Source: Umezawaea tangerina
GTDB lineage: Bacteria > Actinomycetota > Actinomycetes > Mycobacteriales > Pseudonocardiaceae
DNA length: 64,000 nucleotides
Direction: 5' to 3'
Assembly: GCF_003002815.1 (NCBI RefSeq)
Contig: NZ_PVTF01000001.1
Span: forward strand, 1 to 64,000
In this document: one piece after another, positions 26,640 to 35,215 of the stretch
How the letters are laid out: every line of letters starts with the position of its first letter
Position numbering within the stretch: the first letter of the stretch is position 1
Program-made: the position numbers and the translations under genes
Notes under the pieces: model-generated
Told to the model about the DNA's origin: nothing
Databases searched by the model: none
The model's input: the letters and a program-made list of their open reading frames with translations, nothing else

Positions 26640-26830
26640 CAGTTTTCTCAATTGATATCGAGAATCAGTGAGCGGATTCCCTATCAGGCGCTTCAGGACG
26701 GAGATCTGCGTAGTTGAGGAATCTTGTCCACCTCGTTGGTGGTGCACAGGGCGAACGCCCCTTGGTCAACTGATTCGGAGCAGCCTTCCACCTGAAAACC
26801 CTTGACCCTCCAGCGGCTGGAGAGTTCACG

Positions 26831-27763
26831 ATGGGTCCTGTGACGCACTACTCCATCGGCGATCTGGCCAGGCTGACCGGTTTGTCGGTGCGGACGATCC
26901 GCTTCTACTCCGATGCCGGGCTCATTCCGGTGGTCGGTCGGACCGGTGGTGGGTTTCGCGTGTACGACGTGGCCGGGGTGAACCGGTTGAGGTTGGTTCG
27001 GACGTTGCGGGACCTCGGGGTCGACCTGCCGACGGTGCGGCGGGTGTTGGAGGAGAAGGTCGGGGTCGCGGAGGTGGCGGGTGCGCACGCGGATGCGATC
27101 GACGCGCAGATCAGGACGTTGCGGCTGCGCCGTGCCGTGCTGCGCGCGGTCGCCAAGGGAGGGGAGATGGAGTTGGTGAACGAGTTGGCGAGGTTGTCCG
27201 ACGAGGAGCGGCAGCGCATCCTGGACGACTTCTTCGAGGACGTGTTCGGTGGTCACGACCTGGATCCGGGGTTCGACGCGATGATGCGGTCGGTGCGGGT
27301 CCGGTTGCCGGACGATCCCAGCACCGAGCAGCTGGAAGCGTGGGTGGAGCTGGCGAAGCTGGTGCAGGACGAGGACTTCCGGGCCAGTGTTCGTCGGATG
27401 TCGGAGAAGCACGCCGAAATGCGCGAGTCGGGTCAGGACATGGGGGCGCCCGGTCCCGAGCAGATGGCGGCGTTCACGTACTCGGTCGAGCAGGCACGTG
27501 CGGCGCTCGACGCGGGTGTGGCGCCGGACTCGGTGCGGGCGAAGGAGATCGTGGCCGACGTGAACGCCAGGTGGGCGGAAGCCCTGGGTGTGGCGGACGA
27601 CGAGCGGCTTGTGGAGAGGTTGCGGGAGCAGGAGGCGTTCGCGGATCCGCGGGCCGAGCGGTACTGGCAGCTGATCGGTGTGGTCAACGGTCTGCCCGCG
27701 GTGCCCGACACCACGGCGGAACGCGCCTGGCTTCGCGCGGCCGGGCAACCGCTCAGCGGCTGA
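26831..27763 (+). CDS. MerR-family transcriptional regulator
   Basis: A 310-residue regulator. A MerR winged helix occupies residues 6-75 (YSIGDLARLTGLSVRTIRFYSDAGLIPVVGR, then GFRVYDVAGVNRLRLVRTLRDLGVDLPTVRRVL). A long helical C-terminal part (about 130-310) has no metal-binding cysteines, so a small-molecule or protein signal is more likely than a metal. The ATG start is convergent at its end with the VOC gene, overlapping it by 11 bases. The target gene is unknown; the gene is not next to an obvious operon. Confidence 0.85.
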   Translation: MGPVTHYSIGDLARLTGLSVRTIRFYSDAGLIPVVGRTGGGFRVYDVAGVNRLRLVRTLRDLGVDLPTVRRVLEEKVGVAEVAGAHADAIDAQIRTLRLRRAVLRAVAKGGEMELVNELARLSDEERQRILDDFFEDVFGGHDLDPGFDAMMRSVRVRLPDDPSTEQLEAWVELAKLVQDEDFRASVRRMSEKHAEMRESGQDMGAPGPEQMAAFTYSVEQARAALDAGVAPDSVRAKEIVADVNARWAEALGVADDERLVERLREQEAFADPRAERYWQLIGVVNGLPAVPDTTAERAWLRAAGQPLSG

Positions 27764-28148
27764 CCTGCTCCCGCACCAGGCAGAACGGGTGCCCGGCGGG
27801 GTCGGCGAGGATCCGCCAGATCCGACCCGGCTCGCCCACGTCCAGCAGCGCGGCACCCAGTGCGAGGGCGGCGTCCTGCGCCGCGTCCAGGTCGTCCACC
27901 CCGACGTCGAGGTGGAACTGCTGCGGCCTGGACGCGTCGGCCCACACCGGCGGCCGGTGGTCGTCGACGCCCTGGAAGCACAGCACGAGACCGGTCGCGG
28001 TGTGCAGCGTCGACCACCGGGCGTCCAACGACCACCGCCGATCGGGCCGGTCGACCTCACCGCCGAGCAGCTCCCGGTAGAACCCGGCGAGCACGGCGGG
28101 GTCGGGGCAGTCCAGCACCACGCACTGCAGGTTCCCGATCACCCTCAC
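27753..28148 (-). CDS. VOC family (glyoxalase-like) protein
   Basis: A 131-residue single VOC domain. The first half is NLQCVVLDCPDPAVLAGFYRELLGGEV and the second FHLDVGVDDLDAAQDAALALGAAL followed by RILADPAGHPFCLV. The DPAGHPFCL ending is typical of the bleomycin-resistance/glyoxalase-like subgroup. The start is GTG 28148 or GTG 28142; no strong ribosome site separates them. Its 3' end overlaps that of the convergent MerR gene by 11 bases. The substrate is unknown. Confidence 0.75.
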   Translation of the reverse strand: MRVIGNLQCVVLDCPDPAVLAGFYRELLGGEVDRPDRRWSLDARWSTLHTATGLVLCFQGVDDHRPPVWADASRPQQFHLDVGVDDLDAAQDAALALGAALLDVGEPGRIWRILADPAGHPFCLVREQVSR

Positions 28149-28222
28149 GAGAGTAGGAGAACCGGGCACACTGGCGGGAACCAGGCGCCCACCGTCGGCG
28201 TTGTGCATCCGGGGGTGAGCCG

Positions 28223-28621
28223 ATGTCGGCGTTCATGCAGGCGATCCGCGGTTTCCTGGGCCGTCTCACGGCCCGTCACGGCGCCGACGCGGCGGCCCGC
28301 CTCGCCGAGTTCGAGGCGGGCGGCGAACCCGTCTTCAGCGCCGCCATGCTCACCGGCGGCGCCTGGTCCGAGGGCAAGCTCAAAGCCGGTCGCTACCGCC
28401 TCGTCTGGTGGGTGCCCGGCAAGCCGGGCGTCCTCGACTTCAGCAGGCGCGACGGCGTCGTGGAAAGCCTCGGCGGCGTGGACGGCGGCAACGGCTGGAC
28501 CATCGACCCCAACATGGTGGTCCTGCACTACCGCCGCGGCGCCGACGTCGTCCAGCTCGCCGTCCCACCGACCGAGTTGGAGCTGGTGAGCCGCATCCTC
28601 CCGCTGCCCCAACGCCGGTGA
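28223..28621 (+). CDS. Hypothetical protein, 132 aa
   Basis: A soluble protein I do not recognise. It has an amphipathic start (MSAFMQAIRGFLGRLTARHGADAAARLAEFEAGG) and a beta-rich middle (YRLVWWVPGKPGVLDF, GWTIDPNMVVLHYRRGADVVQLAVP). It has no signal peptide or membrane segment. Codon use is like known genes and the stop is only 51 bases from the next gene, so the two may form a transcript. Function unknown. Confidence 0.6.
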   Translation: MSAFMQAIRGFLGRLTARHGADAAARLAEFEAGGEPVFSAAMLTGGAWSEGKLKAGRYRLVWWVPGKPGVLDFSRRDGVVESLGGVDGGNGWTIDPNMVVLHYRRGADVVQLAVPPTELELVSRILPLPQRR

Positions 28622-28672
28622 AACGATAGGGGTGCCACCGCATCGTCGGCTGCCACCCACATTTGAGAGCAT

Positions 28673-29143
28673 GTGCGGGTGGACATCGTGGCGCAGTGGG
28701 TGCGAACCGTGTGGACCGAGGACGCGACCGGCGGCTCAGCCGCACTCCTCCTCCCCGTCGCCTTCGAACTACCGGAGCTCGCCCCGCTCCTGACCCACGA
28801 GGTCACCCAGCAGGAGTGGCACAACTTCGCGCCCCACTCCACCGTCCACCACGACCGTCCCGACCAGAACCAGGTCACCCTCCACGAGGAGGAGGACCGG
28901 GTCCGGGTGAACCTCCTGGTCTCCCCCATCGGCCGCCCCTACCGCCCCCGCAGACCCCCGGCCATCTGGGTCAAGTCGGGCGAGTTCGTCCGCTGGCAGA
29001 TCAACTACCGCTACTCGGGCCTCACCACCGACGCCTGGATCTACGCGCTCGACACCCTCAACCTCACCTGCGGCCCCACCACCCAGGACGTCTTCCTCAC
29101 CACGCCGACCCACACCGTGAACGAACTGGTGGACCTGTTCTAG
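28673..29143 (+). CDS. Hypothetical protein, about 156 aa
   Basis: A soluble protein of unknown family, with beta-type segments (VTLHEEEDRVRVNLLVSPIG, FVRWQINYRYSGLTTDAWIYALDTLNLTCG). The start is a GTG at 28673 (GTG 28679 also possible) with GAGAG a few bases before. It follows the 132-residue gene on the same strand. No active-site pattern can be named. Confidence 0.6.
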   Translation: MRVDIVAQWVRTVWTEDATGGSAALLLPVAFELPELAPLLTHEVTQQEWHNFAPHSTVHHDRPDQNQVTLHEEEDRVRVNLLVSPIGRPYRPRRPPAIWVKSGEFVRWQINYRYSGLTTDAWIYALDTLNLTCGPTTQDVFLTTPTHTVNELVDLF

Positions 29144-29259
29144 GTTCCAGCGACGTGCCGGGGGCGTGCCTGCGAACTTCTGCGGCGGCATCGTTTCGAC
29201 CAGCGTGAAAACCTTTGCGGGAACGGGGTTCCGCAGCGCCCCAGGGGCAGGAACCTGGC

Positions 29260-29294
29260 GGACGCCGGGAGCCCGTGGAGGACCCCCGGCGTCC
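29260..29294 (-). terminator. Hairpin terminator after bkdC
   Basis: Perfect 10-bp arms 29260-29269 and 29285-29294, GGACGCCGGG / CCCGGCGTCC, ending the E1/E2 operon and also facing the hypothetical gene on the other side. Confidence 0.75.
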
Positions 29295-29302
29295 AGGTGC
29301 TG

Positions 29303-30670
29303 CTAGTACGTCATCGCCAGCCCTGGGTCGGAGAGGAGGGCGCCTACGTCGGCGAGGAACTGGGAGCCCTGTTGGCCGTCGACGACGCGGTGGTCGAAGC
29401 TCAGGGCGAGTTGGCAGACCTTGCGGGGGACGACCTGGCCGTCGACGACCCACGGCATGTCGCGGATGGCGCCGAGGGCGAGGATGGCGGATTCGCCGGG
29501 GTTGATGATGGGGGTGCCGGTGTCGACGCCGAAGACGCCGACGTTGGTGATGGTGAAGGTGCCGCCCATCATGTCCGCGGGGGAGGTCTTGCCGTCGCGG
29601 GCGGTGGTGGCGAGTCCGTCGAGCGCGACCGCCAGTTCCCGCAACGACATCCGGTCCGCGTCGCGGACCTTCGGCACGACCAGCCCGCGGGGTGTGGCGG
29701 CGGCGATGCCGAGGTGGACGTAGTCCTTGTAGACGATCTCGTTCGCCGCCGCGTCCCAGGTCGCGTTGACGTCCGGGGTGCGCTTGACCGCGAGGAGAAC
29801 GGCCTTGGCGGCGAACGCGAGCGGGGTGACCTTGACGTCGCGGAACGCGGGTGAGGTCTTCAGCCTGGCCCGGAGCTCCATCATCGGGGTGACGTCGATG
29901 GTCAGGAACTCGGTGACGTGCGGTGCGGTGAACGCGCTGTCCACCATCGCCTGCGCGGTCGCCTTGCGGACGCCCTTGATGGGCACCCGGCGTTCCCGCG
30001 AGCCGCTGTCCACGGTGGCCGGTGCGGTGACCGGGGCCGCCACGGCCTGTTCGACGTCCTCGCGGGTGATGACGCCGTTGGCGCCGGACCCGGTCAGGGC
30101 GCGCAGGTCGACGCCGAGGTCCTTGGCCAGCTTGCGGACCGGTGGCTTGGCCAGCGGCACGTAACCACCGGGCTGGGCCACCGGAACAGCAGGCGCCGCA
30201 ACAGGAGCAACGGGAGCCGGGGTGACAGGAGCAACGGGAGCGGCGACCGCGACGGGTGCGGCGTCCTTGCGGGGACGGCGCTTGGCCGCTCCCGCGCGGG
30301 GCCCGTACCCGACCAGGGTCGCGATGCGGCCGCCCGGCATCTCCTCGCCGATCTTGCCCGAGGTCGTGCCGTTGGTAGCGGGCTCGGCCACCACGGGGGG
30401 CGCGGGCGGTGCGGCCGTGCCCGACGGGTCGGTGTCGATGGTGATGATCGGGACGCCGACCTCCACCGTCTGGCCGATCTCGGCGAGCAGCTCGGTGACG
30501 ACGCCGTCCCACGGGCACGGCAGCTCGACGGCGGCCTTGGCCGTCTCGATCTCGACGATGATCTGGTTGACCTTGACCGCGTCGCCGGGCTTCACGTGCC
30601 AGGTCAGGATCTCGGCCTCGGTCAGCCCCTCCGCGGTGTCGGGCATGGGGAACTGCTGGAACTGCGGCAT
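29303..30670 (-). CDS. bkdC: Branched-chain keto-acid dehydrogenase E2 (dihydrolipoamide acyltransferase)
   Basis: A 455-residue E2 subunit. The lipoyl domain (1-80) has the lipoylation Lys45 in EIETAKAAVE. A linker rich in Ala, Pro and Val (about 110-180) is followed by a peripheral-subunit binding domain (RKLAKDLGVDLRALTGSGANGVITREDV) and the acyltransferase core ending LALSFDHRVVDG, where His427 and Asp431 are catalytic. It transfers the acyl group to CoA. It is the last gene of a three-gene unit, 13 bases after E1 beta; no E3 gene is in the window, so a shared Lpd is likely. It could instead act on pyruvate; the paired E1alpha/E1beta favour the BCKDH role. Confidence 0.9.
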   Translation of the reverse strand: MPQFQQFPMPDTAEGLTEAEILTWHVKPGDAVKVNQIIVEIETAKAAVELPCPWDGVVTELLAEIGQTVEVGVPIITIDTDPSGTAAPPAPPVVAEPATNGTTSGKIGEEMPGGRIATLVGYGPRAGAAKRRPRKDAAPVAVAAPVAPVTPAPVAPVAAPAVPVAQPGGYVPLAKPPVRKLAKDLGVDLRALTGSGANGVITREDVEQAVAAPVTAPATVDSGSRERRVPIKGVRKATAQAMVDSAFTAPHVTEFLTIDVTPMMELRARLKTSPAFRDVKVTPLAFAAKAVLLAVKRTPDVNATWDAAANEIVYKDYVHLGIAAATPRGLVVPKVRDADRMSLRELAVALDGLATTARDGKTSPADMMGGTFTITNVGVFGVDTGTPIINPGESAILALGAIRDMPWVVDGQVVPRKVCQLALSFDHRVVDGQQGSQFLADVGALLSDPGLAMTY

Positions 30671-30683
30671 GACGGGTGTCCCC

Positions 30684-31718
30684 TTACCAGGCGAGTGATC
30701 GGTCGACGGCGTGCAGCACCCGGTCGAGGTCGGGGAGGAACTCCTCCTCCAACTTCGACGGCGGGTACGGGGTGTCGAATCCGGTCACCCGCAGCACGGG
30801 CGCCTGCAGGGAGTAGAAGCACTCCTGCTGGACCTTCGCCGCGATCTCGCTGGTGATGGAGCTCTCGCTGGGGGCCTCGCTGACCACGACCAGCCGTCCG
30901 GTGCGCCGCACCGACTCGTAGACCGGGCCCAGGTCGAGCGGGGAGAGCGTGCGCAGGTCGATGACTTCGAGCTCGGTGCCGTCCTCGGCCGCGGCGTTGG
31001 CCGCGTCCAGGCAGACCCTGATCATCGGGCCGTAGCCGACGAGCGTGGCCGCGCCGGCGGAGGGTGCCGAGCGCAGGACGCGCGAGGCGAACAGCGGGCC
31101 GGGTGCCTTGGTCGTGTCGACCGGCGCCTTCTCGTAGTAACGGCGTTTCGGTTCGAAGAACAGGACCGGGTCGTCGCAGTCGATGGCCTGCTGGATCATC
31201 CAGTAGGCGTCGGTCGGGTTCGAGCACGACACGACCTTGAGCCCCGCGGTGTGCGCGAAGTACGACTCCGGCGACTCCGAGTGGTGCTCGACCGCGCCGA
31301 TGCCGCCGCCGAACGGCACCCGGATGACCATGGGCAGCTTGTTGCGGCCCTGGGTGCGGTAGTGCAGCTTCGCGACCTGGCTGACGATCTGGTCGAAGCC
31401 GGGGAAGATGAAGCCGTCGAACTGGATCTCGCACACCGGCCGGTAGCCGCGGATCGCGAGGCCTACGGCGGTGCCGATGATGCCGGACTCGGCCAGCGGG
31501 GTGTCCAGCACGCGCTGCTCGCCGAAGTCCTTCTGCAGGCCGTCGGTGATGCGGAAGACGCCGCCGAGCTTGCCGATGTCCTCGCCCATCATGAGGACCT
31601 TCGGGTTCGCCTCCATCGCGGCGCGCAGCCCCATGTTGAGCGCCTTGGAGATCGTCAGCGTCTGGACGTCGGACTCACCGGAGCCGGAGTCCGCGCGGTT
31701 CAGCGTCGGAGCGGCCAT
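30684..31718 (-). CDS. bkdB: Branched-chain keto-acid dehydrogenase E1 beta
   Basis: A 344-residue thiamin-diphosphate-dependent E1 beta subunit: TISKALNMGLRAAMEANPKVLMMGEDIGKLGG at the N-terminus and DTPLAESGIIGTAVGLAIRGYRPVCEIQFDGFIFPGFDQIVSQ with the conserved ESG, and a C-terminal transketolase domain ending in PPSKLEEEFLPDLDRVL. It forms an alpha2beta2 complex with the upstream gene product. Its ATG overlaps the E1alpha stop by one base (TGATG). Confidence 0.93.
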   Translation of the reverse strand: MAAPTLNRADSGSGESDVQTLTISKALNMGLRAAMEANPKVLMMGEDIGKLGGVFRITDGLQKDFGEQRVLDTPLAESGIIGTAVGLAIRGYRPVCEIQFDGFIFPGFDQIVSQVAKLHYRTQGRNKLPMVIRVPFGGGIGAVEHHSESPESYFAHTAGLKVVSCSNPTDAYWMIQQAIDCDDPVLFFEPKRRYYEKAPVDTTKAPGPLFASRVLRSAPSAGAATLVGYGPMIRVCLDAANAAAEDGTELEVIDLRTLSPLDLGPVYESVRRTGRLVVVSEAPSESSITSEIAAKVQQECFYSLQAPVLRVTGFDTPYPPSKLEEEFLPDLDRVLHAVDRSLAW

Positions 31719-32914
31719 CAGTGCTCACCTCCCGCGAAACCCGATACGTAGCCGAGGAACTCGTCGCGCTGCGCTTCCAGCACGGGGTTGCCCTCCGCGT
31801 AGACGTTGGCGAAGATCCGCTCCGGCGGCGGGTCGGGCATGTTGACGCAGAACTCGCGCAGCTCCACGGCGAGCGCCTCCGACTCGGCCTCGATCTCCTC
31901 GAAGTACGCGCTGTCGGCCCACTGCTGCTTGACCAGGTGCACCTTGACCCGCTCGATGGGGTCCTTGAGCTTCCACAGCTCCAGCTCGTCGGAGAGCCGG
32001 TAGCGGGACGGGTCGTCCGACGTGGTGTGGGCGTCCATCCGGTAGGTGAACGCCTCGATCAGGATGGGGCCGTTGCCCTGCCTGCACTCCTCCAGCGCCC
32101 AGCGGGTGACCGCGAGGGTGGCGAGGACGTCGTTGCCGTCGACCCGGATGCCGGGGAAGCCGTAGCCGCGGGCCCGCTGGTAGAGCGGGAGCCGGGACTG
32201 GCGCTCGGTGGGCTCGGAGATCGCCCACTGGTTGTTCTGGCAGAAGAACACCAGCGGCGCGTCGTACACGGCCGCCCACACGAAGCCCTCGTGCACGTCG
32301 CCCTGGCTGGTCGCGCCGTCGCCGAAGAAGCAGATGGTCGCTTCGCTGTCGGAGTCGCCGACCTGGCCGTCGAACTTCTGGCCCATCGCGTACCCGGCCG
32401 CGTTGAGGACCTGGTTGCCGATGACGATCGTGTACGGGTGGAACTTGTGCTTGACCGGGTCCCACGTGCCCATGTCCGTGCCGCGGAAGATGCCCAGCAG
32501 CTCGGTCGGGTGGATGCCGCGGGTCCAGGCGATGCCGTGCTCGCGGTAGCTGGGGAACGCCATGTCGTCGGGGCGCAGCGCGCGGCCCGCGCCGATCTGC
32601 GCGGCCTCCTGGCCGAGCAGCGGCACCCAGATGCCGAGCTGGCCCTTGCGCTGCAGGGCGTTGGCCTCGCGGTCGACGCGGCGGATCAGGACCATGTCGC
32701 GGTACAGACCGCGCAGCTCCTCGGCCGTGATGTCGATGTCGAAGTCCGGGTGCTGGACGCGCTCCCCCTCGGGGGTCAGCAGCTGCACCAGGTTGACGTC
32801 ACCTTGGTCCGTGGCTCGCAAACCTGCGATCACCTGTTCCGCTGTCGGTTTCGCCGCGGTGGCGGCCGGCGCCGACGCCGGCTCGGGGTGCGTCCATTGC
32901 TCGGGGGACGACAT
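31718..32914 (-). CDS. bkdA: Branched-chain keto-acid dehydrogenase E1 alpha
   Basis: A 398-residue E1 alpha subunit. The thiamin-diphosphate motif is the GDGATSQGDVHEGFVWAAVYDAPLVFFCQNNQ stretch (GDG to NN). The phosphorylation-loop/substrate region contains RMDAHTTSDDPSRYR, typical of BCKDH-type E1alpha. A Pro/Ala-rich N-terminal 40 residues precede the domain. It decarboxylates keto-acids from Val, Leu and Ile. First gene of the operon; the 0.8-kb upstream region carries ACATCNGATGT-type palindromes. Confidence 0.93.
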   Translation of the reverse strand: MSSPEQWTHPEPASAPAATAAKPTAEQVIAGLRATDQGDVNLVQLLTPEGERVQHPDFDIDITAEELRGLYRDMVLIRRVDREANALQRKGQLGIWVPLLGQEAAQIGAGRALRPDDMAFPSYREHGIAWTRGIHPTELLGIFRGTDMGTWDPVKHKFHPYTIVIGNQVLNAAGYAMGQKFDGQVGDSDSEATICFFGDGATSQGDVHEGFVWAAVYDAPLVFFCQNNQWAISEPTERQSRLPLYQRARGYGFPGIRVDGNDVLATLAVTRWALEECRQGNGPILIEAFTYRMDAHTTSDDPSRYRLSDELELWKLKDPIERVKVHLVKQQWADSAYFEEIEAESEALAVELREFCVNMPDPPPERIFANVYAEGNPVLEAQRDEFLGYVSGFAGGEH

Positions 32915-33280
32915 TGCGCCTTCTCCTCGTCTACGAGGCCGCCCGGTCGCTCGTGGCGACGTGTGTGCGGCTGTGCACCGCCAGTCGCCTCCGCCCCTGT
33001 GGGGGCATCGGTCAACCGTCGGCGCTGACGGTGGTTCTCATCCACATCCTGACACGCCCCCGCCTCGCTTGGTGAGTGCCATCCCACTTCGTAACACAGA
33101 GATCAACGTCCTGAACTGCGAGAACAGTCGGAGGGTCGACCTTTTGACCTCCGAGTAGCAAGTTCGGTCACCGAACACGCCTGTCCCAGTTACCGTTCGT
33201 TAACCTCTTGGACCACTCTGGGAACGGTGCCACCGGCGATCGTGGAGCGCACTGTCGCACTCGACGAACCTCCGCACCAG

Positions 33281-33399
33281 ACATCGGGTGAAAGCGGCTT
33301 GACAACGGTCGCCGCAGACGTCCGATGTGCCGACAATTAGCTCACCGGCCGGTATCAACGACCTCTCGATGTGAGCCGCACCGCACAAACATCTGATGT
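33281..33399. promoter_or_regulatory. ACATCNGATGT-type palindromes
   Basis: One perfect copy ACATCTGATGT (33389-33399), one with a single change ACGTCCGATGT (33318-33328) and a poor one ACATCGGGTGA (33281-33291), all between bkdA and the M20 gene. They could be operators, but 11 bases is short and chance cannot be excluded. Confidence 0.35.
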
Positions 33400-33468
33400 C
33401 TTGTCGACGTCGAGGTCACCCGCGGCCGCCGCCGAAGTGGTCGCCCGCGCCCGGCCGGTGGCGGACGC

Positions 33469-33699
33469 GTGAACACCCCGCACACCACCGCTCCGGCGCT
33501 GGTCGCCACGCCGTCGGCCACCCTCGCACCTCCCGTCGCGCACCCGCAAGTGCCGCCCGAAGGCGACCGGGCCGCTTCCCCCCGGTACGACGGGCCCGCC
33601 ACGGACTGGGAAACCCGATCGGCACCGGCGCGCTCGGCGGTCACGTCCACCGCGCGGACCGGGCGCAGGTGCACGGCCGCGCACCAGCGGATCTCGTGA
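33469..33699 (+). CDS. Possible small Ala/Pro-rich protein
   Basis: A GTG-started frame of 76 codons ending 13 bases before the M20 gene. Third codon positions are G/C-rich as in real genes here. The product (MNTPHTTAPALVATPSATLA and onward) is disordered, low in complexity and has no family. It could be a small upstream gene or an accident of composition. Confidence 0.25.
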   Translation: MNTPHTTAPALVATPSATLAPPVAHPQVPPEGDRAASPRYDGPATDWETRSAPARSAVTSTARTGRRCTAAHQRIS

Positions 33700-33712
33700 C
33701 AGGATCGGGAGC

Positions 33713-35131
33713 GTGGACCGTTCAGCGCTGACCCGTACCGTCCGTGGGCTGTGGGATGACGACATCCTCCCGAGCCTGTCCGAGCTGGTCGCCGTGCCCG
33801 CCGTCTCGCCGATCTTCGACCCCGACTGGGCGGAGAACGGCCACCTGATGGCCGCCGTCGACCACGTCCGGGCCTGGATCGCCGACCGCGACCTGCCTGG
33901 GCTGACCACCGAGGTGTTCGAGCTGCCCGGCCACGCGCCGCTGCTGCTCGTCGACGTGCCCGCCAGCGGGACCACCGCGGAGGGCACCACCATCCTCTAC
34001 GGTCACCTCGACAAGCAGCCGCCGGTGGCGGACTGGTCGCCCGGCCTCGGTCCGTGGACGCCCGTCGTCAAGGACGGCAGGCTCTACGGGCGGGGCGCGG
34101 CCGACGACGGGTACGCCGGGTACGCGGCCATCGCCGCCATCGAGGCCGTGCACGCGGCGGGCGGCTCGCACGGCCGGTGCATCGTGCTGCTGGAGACCAG
34201 CGAGGAGTCCGGCAGCCCGGACCTGCCCGCCTACCTCGCGCACCTGGGCGACCGGCTCGGCGACGTGTCGCTGGTCGTTTGCCTGGACTCCGGCGGCAAC
34301 GACTACGGCCGGATGTGGCTGACCACGTCGCTGCGCGGCCTGCTCCAGGTCGCCGTGACGGTGCGCGTGCTGGACAGCGGCCTGCACTCCGGCATGGCCA
34401 GCGGCATCGTGCCCAGCTCGTTCCGGATCGCCCGGCAGCTGCTGGACCGGCTCGAGGACTCCGCCACCGGCGAGGTGCTGGTGCGCGAGATGCACGTCGA
34501 CATCCCGGAGAACCGGCTGGCCGAGGTGCGCGAGGCCATCGCCGCGGTGCCGGGGACGCTGACGCAGACCGTGCCGTTCGCGGGCGGGACGACGGCGGTC
34601 ATCCAGGACGAGGTCGAGCTCGGCCTCAACGGCGGCTGGCGGCCGACCCTGTCGGTCACCGGTGCCGCGGGGCTGCCCGCGCTGGAGGACGCGGGCAACG
34701 TGCTGCGGCCGTTCACGACGCTGCTGCTGAGCTTCCGCCTCCCGCCGACCGCCGACGCCGCCGCGTCGTTCAAGGCCGTGCAGGACCTGCTGACCACGGA
34801 CGTGCCCTACGGCGCGACCGTGGAGCTGGGCCGGGTCGAGCACGCGTCCGGCTGGAACGCCCCCGACCTCGCGCCGTGGCTGTCCGAGACCCTCGACACG
34901 GCGGCCGAGGACGTCTTCGGCAACCCGTGGCGGACGGTCGCGCTCGGCGGTTCGATCCCGTTCATGGGACTGCTGCACGAGGCCTACCCGGCGGCGCAGT
35001 TCCTGGTCACGGGCGCCGTGGGCCCGGACTCGAACTGCCACGTGCCGGACGAGTCGCTGAACCTGGAGCACGCCGCGAAGATCACCGAAGCGGTCGCGCT
35101 GGTGCTGGACGCGCACGCCAGGCAGGTGTGA
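33713..35131 (+). CDS. M20 family metallopeptidase (dipeptidase)
   Basis: A 472-residue M20 dipeptidase/carnosinase-like enzyme. Zinc ligands are visible in TTILYGHLDKQP (His and Asp), LYGRGAADDGYAGYAAIAAIEA (Asp), and LLETSEESGSPDLP (catalytic Glu then metal Glu), and a dimerisation domain follows with DSGLHSGMASGIVPSSF. It cuts dipeptides or N-acyl amino acids in the cytosol. The start is GTG 33713. It ends at a strong hairpin terminator. Confidence 0.9.
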   Translation: MDRSALTRTVRGLWDDDILPSLSELVAVPAVSPIFDPDWAENGHLMAAVDHVRAWIADRDLPGLTTEVFELPGHAPLLLVDVPASGTTAEGTTILYGHLDKQPPVADWSPGLGPWTPVVKDGRLYGRGAADDGYAGYAAIAAIEAVHAAGGSHGRCIVLLETSEESGSPDLPAYLAHLGDRLGDVSLVVCLDSGGNDYGRMWLTTSLRGLLQVAVTVRVLDSGLHSGMASGIVPSSFRIARQLLDRLEDSATGEVLVREMHVDIPENRLAEVREAIAAVPGTLTQTVPFAGGTTAVIQDEVELGLNGGWRPTLSVTGAAGLPALEDAGNVLRPFTTLLLSFRLPPTADAAASFKAVQDLLTTDVPYGATVELGRVEHASGWNAPDLAPWLSETLDTAAEDVFGNPWRTVALGGSIPFMGLLHEAYPAAQFLVTGAVGPDSNCHVPDESLNLEHAAKITEAVALVLDAHARQV

Positions 35132-35135
35132 CGAC

Positions 35136-35167
35136 GTGGGGGCTTCCACCGGTGTGAAAGCCCCCAC
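35136..35167 (+). terminator. Hairpin terminator after the M20 gene
   Basis: 10-bp perfect arms 35136-35145 and 35158-35167 (GTGGGGGCTT / AAGCCCCCAC), 5 bases after the stop. Confidence 0.8.
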
Positions 35168-35215
35168 ACCGCCCACGACACCCGTGACTTCGCGGTAACC
35201 GGGCTATCTGGATCG

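Larger units (their letters stand above)
32915..33712. other. Long divergent promoter region bkdA / M20 peptidase
   Basis: About 800 bases with only one dubious small frame (33469-33699). Palindromic elements at 33281-33399 are listed separately. I looked for a divergent Lrp/AsnC gene, which is common beside bkd operons, and found none. Confidence 0.5.

Noticed and set aside
24574-26740. Direct repeats as att sites of the DUF262 insert
   Set aside because: Weak likeness of CTGTCCACC and TTGTCCACC around 24604 and 26726 is too short to count as a target duplication.
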